NCBI GenBank assembly: GCA_018384835.1
Contig: JAHAYB010000130.1
Location: 1 to 8,346 of the forward strand
Origin: Comamonas sp.
Lineage (GTDB): Bacteria; Pseudomonadota; Gammaproteobacteria; Burkholderiales; Burkholderiaceae_C
Length of the DNA: 8,346 nucleotides
Direction of reading: 5' to 3'
The notes below the pieces were generated by a model. The model was not told the origin of the DNA. It was given only the letters and a program-made list of their open reading frames with translations, and ran no database searches. The translations under genes were made by a program, and so were the position numbers. This document shows, in pieces, positions 1-8,346 of this stretch; within the stretch, counting starts at the first letter, position 1; each line of letters starts with the position of its first letter.

Positions 1-761
1 GCCGGGTCGTACACGCGGCCTTGGAAGGGCTGGAGCATTTCCACAATCAGCGTAACGATGGATTTGGGCGTGTAGTACTGGCCGCCCTTTTTGCCTTCGG
101 CTAGGGCGAACTGGCCGAGGAAGTATTCATAGACGTGGCCGAGGATGTCTTTGGATTGCAGGCTTAGGGGCTGGCCTTTGTAGGCTTTGGCGGCAAAGTC
201 GGTGTCGGAGAACAGGCCAATCAACTCGCCCAGCTTGCCCGAGTCAATTTGCGTGCGGGCAAAGTCTTTGTTGAGCACGTTTTTTAGGCGGGCATTTTCG
301 CGCTCAATGGCTTCCATCGCGTTGTCGATGAGCCAGCCGACGGAACGCATTTTTTCGGGTGCATCTTTGCCTGGCGCGTTCCAGGGTAGGGCTTGGCCGG
401 GCGGCAGTTGGGCGCAGTCGCGCAGGGTGTGCCAGCGCGCTTCTTGCGGAACCCAGAAGACGTTTTTCTCGGTGTAGTAGTCGCGCTGCTCTAGTTCGTA
501 AGCCAGGTTTTCTTCGTATTCCGGCGTGCCTGCGCCGCCGTATTCCTCTGGCTCCATGTAGTAGTCGTGCTGCGGATTGGTGAACTGTTCACGCAATTCG
601 CGCTGGCGGTCCTCAAAAGCATCCGAGACATATTTCAAAAAAATCAGCCCCAGCACCACGTGCTTGTAAACCGCCGCATCGAGGTTGGAGCGCAGCTTGT
701 CGGCAGCCGTCCAAAGTTTCTTTTCCAGGTCGTTGAAGAATTGTTGTTCGATGGAGTTCAT
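1..761 (-). CDS. hsdM: Type I restriction-modification system methylase subunit HsdM (N-terminal part, runs off the left edge)
   Basis: The minus strand is open from an ATG at 761-759 to the window edge, giving the first 253 residues. The protein begins MNSIEQQFFNDLEKKLW. It continues with an HsdM N-terminal helical domain (roughly residues 1-135, including LDAAVYKHVVLGLIFLKYVSDAF). The start of the N6-adenine methylase domain follows, with the family segment ILGHVYEYFLGQFA and then GGQYYTPKSIVTLI near residue 235. The visible part ends at RVYDP, just before the expected S-adenosylmethionine motif (DPACGSGG), so catalytic motifs cannot be checked. In the family, HsdM with HsdS methylates adenine at a bipartite site and with HsdR forms the restriction complex. 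GAGGCAGG lies just upstream of the ATG and can serve as ribosome-binding site. hsdS and hsdR would be expected to the left. It follows nrdB by 136 nt on the same strand and is probably functionally unrelated to it. Confidence 0.93.
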   Translation of the reverse strand, partial: MNSIEQQFFNDLEKKLWTAADKLRSNLDAAVYKHVVLGLIFLKYVSDAFEDRQRELREQFTNPQHDYYMEPEEYGGAGTPEYEENLAYELEQRDYYTEKNVFWVPQEARWHTLRDCAQLPPGQALPWNAPGKDAPEKMRSVGWLIDNAMEAIERENARLKNVLNKDFARTQIDSGKLGELIGLFSDTDFAAKAYKGQPLSLQSKDILGHVYEYFLGQFALAEGKKGGQYYTPKSIVTLIVEMLQPFQGRVYDP

Positions 762-897
762 GCGCACCTGCCTCGTTTTCTACCTGTTTGCTGTCGCCAT
801 GTTGGCTGTATCGGCTATATCGGGAAGCCGCCACGCCAGTGCTGGCTGCTGGGGCTTCCCTTCCCGAATGGAATGGGGTGTTAGTGGGGCGGGGGCA
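762..897 (-). other. nrdB-hsdM intergenic region with inverted repeats and a tandem 9-bp repeat
   Basis: These 136 nt lie between the nrdB stop and the hsdM start. An 8-bp inverted repeat, GGGAAGCC at 822-829 and GGCTTCCC at 853-860, can form a hairpin in RNA leaving nrdB, with a 23-nt loop that contains a smaller inverted repeat. A second 6-bp GC stem (891-896 with 914-919) spans the nrdB stop codon. Neither is followed by a U-run, so a factor-independent terminator is not convincing. Between the larger hairpin and hsdM are two adjacent 9-mers, GATATAGCC and GATACAGCC on the minus strand (804-821), which differ at one base. No convincing sigma-70 promoter for hsdM was seen. No open frame here looks like a real gene. 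Confidence 0.45.
822..860 (-). terminator. Possible hairpin terminator or 3' stabiliser after nrdB
   Basis: An 8-bp perfect inverted repeat (GGGAAGCC / GGCTTCCC) lies about 40 nt past the nrdB stop, but the U-tract of an intrinsic terminator is missing. It could be an mRNA-stabilising hairpin, a weak terminator, or chance. Confidence 0.3.
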
Positions 898-1992
898 TCA
901 ATCCCAGCTCAACGCCCCCCCCGTTTGGTATTCAATCACACGGGTTTCAAAGAAGTTGCGCTCTTTTTTCAGGTCAATCATCTCGCTCATCCAGGGGAAG
1001 GGGTTTTCCTCGCCGGGGAATAGTTCTTCCAGCCCGATTTGCGTGGCGCGGCGGTTGGCGATGTAGCGCAGATAGCCTTTGAACATGCTGGCGTTCATGC
1101 CCAGTACGCCGCGTGGCATGGTGTCTTCGGCGTATTGGTATTCCAAATCCACGGCTTTGTGGAAGAGGGCGGTGATTTCATCTTTGAACGCTGCCGTCCA
1201 CAGGTGGGGATTTTCCAGTTTGAGCTGGTTAATCAGGTCAATGCCAAAGTTGCAGTGCATGGACTCGTCGCGCAGGATGTATTGGTATTGCTCGGCAGCA
1301 CCCACCATTTTGTTTTGGCGACCCAGGGCGAGGATTTGCGTAAAGCCCACGTAGAAGAACAGCCCCTCCATCAGGCAGGCAAACACAATCAGGCTTTTGA
1401 GCAGGGTTTGGTCGTTCTCTGGCGTGCCGGTGTTGAAGTTGGGGTCCATGATGGCCTCAATAAAGGGAATCAGGAACTCGTCTTTATTGCGGATGGAGGG
1501 GATTTCGTTGTAGGCGTTAAAAATCTCGCCCTCGTCCAGCCCCAGCGATTCCACGATGTACTGGTAGGCGTGGGTGTGGATGGCCTCTTCAAACGCTTGG
1601 CGCAGCAGGAATTGGCGGCACTCTGGTGCGGTAATGTGGCGGTACGTGCCTAGCACGATGTTGTTGGCGGCCAGCGAGTCGGCGGTGACGAAAAAGCCCA
1701 GGTTGCGCTTGACGATGCGGCGTTCGTCCTCGGTCAGGCCGTTGGGGTCTTTCCACAGGGCGATGTCGCGGTTCATGTTGATTTCCTGCGGCATCCAGTG
1801 GTTGGCGCAGGTAGCCAGATACTTTTCCCATGCCCATTTGTATTTGAAGGGCACGAGCTGGTTGACATCGGTCTTGGCGTTGATGATGCGCTTGTCAGCA
1901 GCATTGACGCGCAGATGGCTGCCAGCGGGGGCGGTGGCTGGGTTGGTGCTAGCGGGGGTGGCGGTGGCAACATCATCATCAAAAGACAGCAT
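898..1992 (-). CDS. nrdB: Class I ribonucleoside-diphosphate reductase, beta subunit (NrdB, R2)
   Basis: This 364-residue protein holds the di-iron tyrosyl-radical cofactor that starts catalysis in NrdA. The radical and metal residues are all visible: first metal ligand Asp105 ([12 protein letters not shown]), Glu136 and His139 ([12 protein letters not shown]), radical Tyr143, Glu209 (LMEGLFFY), and Glu243 with His246 ([10 protein letters not shown]). The C-terminal tail ([14 protein letters not shown]) has Tyr355, the expected radical-transfer tyrosine, and would dock on NrdA. The overall sequence resembles the R2 group that includes the chlamydial enzyme. Unlike that class Ic protein it has Asp and Tyr at the two diagnostic positions, so a standard Fe/Fe-Tyr cofactor is expected. 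The ATG at 1992 is chosen because AGGAG sits about 8 nt upstream; a longer in-frame reading back to a TTG at 2115 would overlap nrdA and adds a proline-rich, unconserved stretch. It lies 91 nt after nrdA and is probably co-transcribed with it. Residues 4-30 are a low-complexity Ala/Thr/Pro lead. Confidence 0.96.
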   Translation of the reverse strand: MLSFDDDVATATPASTNPATAPAGSHLRVNAADKRIINAKTDVNQLVPFKYKWAWEKYLATCANHWMPQEINMNRDIALWKDPNGLTEDERRIVKRNLGFFVTADSLAANNIVLGTYRHITAPECRQFLLRQAFEEAIHTHAYQYIVESLGLDEGEIFNAYNEIPSIRNKDEFLIPFIEAIMDPNFNTGTPENDQTLLKSLIVFACLMEGLFFYVGFTQILALGRQNKMVGAAEQYQYILRDESMHCNFGIDLINQLKLENPHLWTAAFKDEITALFHKAVDLEYQYAEDTMPRGVLGMNASMFKGYLRYIANRRATQIGLEELFPGEENPFPWMSEMIDLKKERNFFETRVIEYQTGGALSWD

Positions 1993-2083
1993 GGGGTACT
2001 CCTGTGGTGTAAATGGGGGTGGGGAATAGGGGGGGAGCCAGTGGCCACTGGTAACGGGCAACTGGCTCCAGAGGTGAGGGGGG
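1993..2083 (-). promoter_or_regulatory. nrdA-nrdB intercistronic region with stem-loop and C-rich leader
   Basis: Just past the nrdA stop, a 9-bp perfect inverted repeat pairs GGAGCCAGT (2034-2042) with ACTGGCTCC (2061-2069). It overlaps a 14-bp perfect palindrome, CCAGTGGCCACTGG (2038-2051), so two alternative folds are possible. In the RNA this is followed by a C-rich run. The complementary + strand has closely spaced G-runs (2015-2019, 2021-2024, 2029-2035) that could form a G-quadruplex in the template. The nrdB ribosome-binding site AGGAG then follows. There is no U-tract, so full termination is unlikely; setting the NrdA:NrdB ratio or stabilising mRNA is a reasonable inference. Confidence 0.45.
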
Positions 2084-6109
<4,026 letters not shown>

Positions 6110-6240
6110 GGTTTCCTTTAGCAGAGGGGGGTGCAATAAAAATGCAAGAAAAATGCAGCAAGAATGCGATAAAGCCTAGTGGAATCAGCCTTTATCGGGG
6201 GCGCTGATATACCTATGAGGCGCAAGTTGGTGCATGGGTT
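6110..6240 (-). promoter_or_regulatory. nrdA 5' leader with ribosome-binding site, helically phased repeats and an inverted repeat
   Basis: Reading toward nrdA, the leader holds an 8-bp inverted repeat (CGATAAAG at 6167-6174 with CTTTATCG at 6190-6197, 15-nt loop). Three copies of AATGC follow on the + strand at 6141, 6152 and 6163, spaced exactly 11 bp; the first two lie inside the identical 9-mer AAAAATGCA. The leader ends with AAAGGA about 5 nt before the ATG, a good ribosome-binding site that decides the start. No open frame is evident. Whether the repeats bind a protein is unknown. Confidence 0.5.
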
Positions 6241-6244
6241 TTCA

Positions 6245-6260
6245 ACACTATATCTATGAC
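6245..6260. promoter_or_regulatory. NrdR box, promoter-proximal copy
   Basis: ACACTATATCTATGAC resembles the NrdR consensus ACACWATATATWGTGT; the ACACTATAT half is perfect and the other half is degenerate. Its start is 31 bp from the start of the second box, matching the known paired arrangement, and it covers the likely -10 element. NrdR is the ATP/dATP-sensing repressor of nrd operons. Confidence 0.75.
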
Positions 6261-6276
6261 TTTGGCAGTCTGAAAA
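6247..6276 (-). promoter_or_regulatory. Probable sigma-70 promoter of nrdAB
   Basis: On the minus strand TTTTCA (6271-6276) can serve as -35 and TATAGT (6247-6252) as -10, with an 18-bp spacer. Both elements touch NrdR-like boxes, which fits repression by blocking polymerase. Transcription would begin near 6240, giving a leader of about 130 nt. The -35 match is modest. Confidence 0.5.
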
Positions 6277-6291
6277 CACTAGGGATAGTGT
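6276..6291. promoter_or_regulatory. NrdR box, promoter-distal copy
   Basis: ACACTAGGGATAGTGT matches the NrdR consensus at 13 of 16 positions and has perfect ACACTA/TAGTGT arms; only the central GGG differs. It touches the likely -35 element of nrdA. The paired spacing with the other box makes this a confident operator prediction. Confidence 0.8.
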
Positions 6292-6310
6292 AAACCACCG
6301 GCCAACTGCC

Positions 6311-6353
6311 CAAAAATAAAACACCCATACAGCGCCCGGCCTTGGCCTGGGTG
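6311..6353 (-). terminator. Intrinsic terminator of the ABC importer-ampD unit
   Basis: On the minus strand CACCC (6349-6353) pairs with GGGTG (6322-6326). The GC-rich interior can form an additional GGCC/GGCC helix. The stem is followed at once by TTTTATTTTT (6311-6320). It lies just past the ampD stop and before the nrdA promoter, where a transcription boundary is expected. Confidence 0.7.
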
Positions 6354-6366
6354 CAGCACCTGTGGC

Positions 6367-7008
6367 TCAAGGCCAGTGTAGGTTTTTGCAGGTCTGCGCT
6401 GGCAGGGTTGCTGCCAGTAATTGCGCCAACTGTGGCCAGTCAAATCCTGCCCCTGGGTCTTGCTTACGCCCAGGGGCAATATGTTCATGGCCAGCCAAGT
6501 ATTTTAGGGGATAGGCTTGGGCGATGTGACCCAGCAGCCAGCCCAAGCGCTGGTATTGGGCGGGGGTGAAGGGCTGGCCTTCTAGCCCCTCTAGCTCAAT
6601 GCCTATCGAGTCATCATTGCAATTGCTGCGTCCGCGCCAGTGCGAGGCTCCGGCGTGCCAAGCGCGTGCATCCGCGCTAACAAACTGCCACAGTACCCCC
6701 TGGCGGGTGATAAAGAAGTGGGCGGACACTTCCAGGTTGCGAATGCTGTTGAAGTAAGGGTGGGCATCCCAATCCAACTGGTTGGTAAAAAGCTGCTGCA
6801 CGCAGCCCGTGCCGTATTCGCCCGGCGGCAGGCTGATGGAGTGCAGCACCGCCAAATCAATGCAAGCTGCTGGCGGGCGCTCACCAAAATTGGGCGAGGG
6901 CAGGTGCTGCACCCCAGGGGCGTGTAGCCAGCCTTGGAGCCAGTGGGCGGCAGCGCAATCGCAATGGTGGCTGCCCAGTTCGGGGGAATGGGGTGGACGC
7001 TGCATCAT
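6367..7008 (-). CDS. ampD: 1,6-anhydro-N-acetylmuramyl-L-alanine amidase AmpD
   Basis: This 213-residue cytoplasmic zinc amidase cleaves the peptide from anhydro-muropeptides during murein recycling; in many Gram-negatives its loss raises AmpC beta-lactamase. The Amidase_2 fold residues match the characterised enzymes in identity and spacing: zinc ligands His56 (AVLHSISLPPGEYG), His174 and Asp184 (GHEHIAPGRKQDPG), catalytic Glu138 (SIGIELEG) and Lys182. The conserved HPYFNSIRNLEVSAHF and RAWHAGAS segments are also present. No signal peptide is seen. The ATG at 7008 overlaps the stop of the upstream ATPase gene in an ATGA junction, so translational coupling is likely; a second ATG follows directly at 7005. 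An in-frame reading continues further upstream inside the ATPase gene but is not homologous. The N-terminus is about 20 residues longer than the E. coli form and is unconserved. A terminator follows. Confidence 0.95.
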   Translation of the reverse strand: MMQRPPHSPELGSHHCDCAAAHWLQGWLHAPGVQHLPSPNFGERPPAACIDLAVLHSISLPPGEYGTGCVQQLFTNQLDWDAHPYFNSIRNLEVSAHFFITRQGVLWQFVSADARAWHAGASHWRGRSNCNDDSIGIELEGLEGQPFTPAQYQRLGWLLGHIAQAYPLKYLAGHEHIAPGRKQDPGAGFDWPQLAQLLAATLPAQTCKNLHWP

Positions 7009-8105
7009 TGCCAAACCTGGGTGTTGCCGGGGCGCAGAGCCTCGGGGCGCAAGCACCAAGCATGGTGCGCCCCTAAGCTGCTGTAGTTGGTGGCTTGGTA
7101 GGCGGCAAAGCTGGGAATGGCGACCCGCGCTGGGGCTTCTTGCCGGCATTCGGCCTGGGCAAAGCTGCAACGCGGGGCAAAGGGGCAGGCTTGGGGGTTC
7201 CACTGCCCCAAGGGCGGCACATTGCCGGCAATTGCCAGTAGGCTTTTGCGTCGGCCACTGGGTTGGCGGGTGGCGTGTAAGTTAGGTCGCGCCATCAGCA
7301 AGGCGCGGGTGTAGGGGTGCGCCATGTGGCGAAACAGCGCCTCAGTAGGGCCACTTTCCACCACCTGACCGCCGTAGAGCACCAGCATATCGTCAGCGTT
7401 TTGCGCAATCACCCCCAGGTCGTGCGAGATTAGCACCAGCGCCATTTGCCGCTCGGCCATTAAGTCGTGCAGCAGGTCAAGGATATGTTGCTGCACCGTA
7501 ACATCCAGGGCGGTGGTTGGTTCGTCAGCAATCAGCACATCGGGCTGGCAGGCCAGCGCCATAGCGATGGTGATGCGCTGGCGCTGCCCGCCCGAGAACT
7601 GGTGCGGATAGTCATAGGCGCGGCTGCGGGCGGCTTGTATGCCGACGCGCTCTAGCAAGGCAATGGCCTGCTCCCAGGCGGCACGCCGCCCCAGCCCGAG
7701 GTGCAGGCGCAAAGGCTCGGCCACCTGGCGGCCAATGGGGTGCAGGGGGTTGAGGGCGCTCATCGGGTTTTGAAACACCATGGCCAAGCGGTTGCCGCGC
7801 AGTTGCTGCCATTGCTTGGGGGTGTTGTCCAACATTTCTACGGTATTCAGGCGCAGGCTGCCGGTAACGCGGCTGCCCGCAGGCTGCAAGCCCATGAGCG
7901 AGAGCGCCAGCAAAGTCTTGCCGCTGCCCGACTCGCCAATCACCCCCAGGCTGCTGCCACGGCGCAGCTTGAAGCTGATGTTGTGCAGCGCCGCCAGCGG
8001 CGTGCTGCCAGTGTCATGCGGCGTATGACCGGGGCGGGGCAACCACAGACTGAGCTTGGCGGCATCCAAAACGGTATCGGTGATGGTGGGCAGAGGCAGG
8101 GTCAT
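7005..8105 (-). CDS. Peptide-type ABC importer ATP-binding protein (DppD/OppD family)
   Basis: This 366-residue cytoplasmic ATPase would energise uptake of peptides or a related substrate. ABC motifs occur in order: Walker A GESGSGKT (57-64), Q-loop Gln112 in FQNPMSALNP, signature FSGGQRQR (170-177), Walker B VLIADEPT with Asp194-Glu195, and switch His228 (ISHDL). The C-terminal oligopeptide-type extension (GNVPPLGQWNPQACPFAPRC) carries Cys307, Cys313, Cys320 and Cys351, the pattern that in some DppD proteins binds a [4Fe-4S] cluster. The ATG at 8105 is 15 nt after the permease stop; the upstream AAAGAA is a weak ribosome-binding site. It overlaps ampD by 4 nt. A second ATPase (DppF type) is not seen downstream and may lie elsewhere. 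The substrate cannot be told from sequence (dipeptide, oligopeptide, murein peptide, nickel or glutathione are all possible). Confidence 0.94.
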   Translation of the reverse strand: MTLPLPTITDTVLDAAKLSLWLPRPGHTPHDTGSTPLAALHNISFKLRRGSSLGVIGESGSGKTLLALSLMGLQPAGSRVTGSLRLNTVEMLDNTPKQWQQLRGNRLAMVFQNPMSALNPLHPIGRQVAEPLRLHLGLGRRAAWEQAIALLERVGIQAARSRAYDYPHQFSGGQRQRITIAMALACQPDVLIADEPTTALDVTVQQHILDLLHDLMAERQMALVLISHDLGVIAQNADDMLVLYGGQVVESGPTEALFRHMAHPYTRALLMARPNLHATRQPSGRRKSLLAIAGNVPPLGQWNPQACPFAPRCSFAQAECRQEAPARVAIPSFAAYQATNYSSLGAHHAWCLRPEALRPGNTQVWQ

Positions 8106-8120
8106 GAATGTTCTTTCTTT

Positions 8121-8346
8121 TTATAAGGACTGCTGCGGCTGCTGGCTAGCCAGCGCATCACGCAGGCCATCGCCCAGCAGGTTCAAACCCAGTACGCTAG
8201 TGGCAATGGCCAAGCCGGGGGCAATCGCTAGCCAACTGGCTTGGTGCAGCAGGGTTTGTGCCTCACTGAGCATACGCCCCCAGGAAGGTTGGGGTGCTTG
8301 CGCCCCCAGGCCGAGGTAGGACAGCGCCGCCTCCGCCAAAATCGCC
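8121..8346 (-). CDS. Peptide-type ABC importer permease (DppC/OppC family), C-terminal end only
   Basis: The last 74 codons are visible; the 5' part lies beyond the right edge. The segment [18 protein letters not shown] matches the end of the conserved cytoplasmic coupling region of DppC/OppC permeases. It is followed by PSWGRML, a membrane helix ([25 protein letters not shown]) and the typical GDGLRDAL ending, then a short QQPQQSL tail. It sits in the inner membrane and would pair with a DppB-type permease and the ATPase encoded 15 nt downstream. The specific substrate is unknown. Confidence 0.92.
   Translation of the reverse strand, partial: AILAEAALSYLGLGAQAPQPSWGRMLSEAQTLLHQASWLAIAPGLAIATSVLGLNLLGDGLRDALASQQPQQSL

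Noticed and set aside
613..834. 73-codon minus-strand frame overlapping the start of hsdM
   Set aside because: It overlaps the hsdM start in another frame; the hsdM reading gives clear homology, this one none.
1039..1653. 204-codon open frame on the + strand opposite nrdB
   Set aside because: The minus-strand frame is unmistakable NrdB with all ligands; the + frame is its mirror and has no recognisable domain.
1500..1720. Class Ic (Mn/Fe, tyrosine-less) NrdB
   Set aside because: Tyr143 and Asp105 occupy the diagnostic positions, so a tyrosyl-radical enzyme is expected.
6110..6136. NrdA start at a TTG at 6136
   Set aside because: The ATG at 6109 has AAAGGA directly upstream; the extra nine residues are not supported.
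6782..7285. 167-codon open frame on the + strand across the ampD/ATPase junction
   Set aside because: It overlaps two well-supported genes and its product is Cys/Trp/Gly-rich with no known motif.

Overview
The window reads almost entirely on the minus strand and looks like the chromosome of a betaproteobacterium, most likely Burkholderiales of the Comamonadaceae type. This rests on GC-rich coding, the large NrdA with an N-terminal ATP-cone and a C-terminal CEACQ tail, and ampD sitting next to nrdA. The placement is inference from sequence style and recalled synteny; no database search was possible.

In transcription order (high to low coordinates), the right end holds a peptide-type ABC importer: the 3' end of a DppC/OppC-like permease (8121-8346, running off the window), a DppD/OppD-like ATPase (7005-8105), and ampD (6367-7008), whose ATG overlaps the ATPase stop by 4 nt. 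A good intrinsic terminator (about 6311-6353) closes this unit. A regulatory region follows with two NrdR-like boxes exactly 31 bp apart (6245-6260 and 6276-6291) overlapping a plausible sigma-70 promoter. A leader of about 130 nt leads into nrdA. nrdA (2084-6109) and nrdB (898-1992) encode the two subunits of an aerobic class I ribonucleotide reductase, separated by 91 nt that can fold a stem-loop. The left end holds the first 253 codons of hsdM, the methylase subunit of a type I restriction-modification system (1-761), which runs off the edge.

The most striking element is a 378-residue intein inside nrdA (3674-4807). It carries a two-motif LAGLIDADG homing endonuclease whose acidic residues are both present. 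It lies between the Gln and the Gly-Gly of the VNQ/GGKRKG segment, which corresponds to the specificity loop (loop 2) of class I reductases. The residue after the intein's terminal His-Asn is Gly, not the Cys, Ser or Thr that canonical splicing uses at +1. The intein must therefore splice by a non-standard route, splice poorly, or cut the reductase in two. If splicing is efficient, the mature NrdA is 963 residues with all catalytic residues present.

How the genes work together: nrdAB make dNTPs, apparently under NrdR repression. ampD recycles murein fragments and is translationally tied to a peptide importer. hsdM belongs to a separate defence locus that happens to lie downstream.
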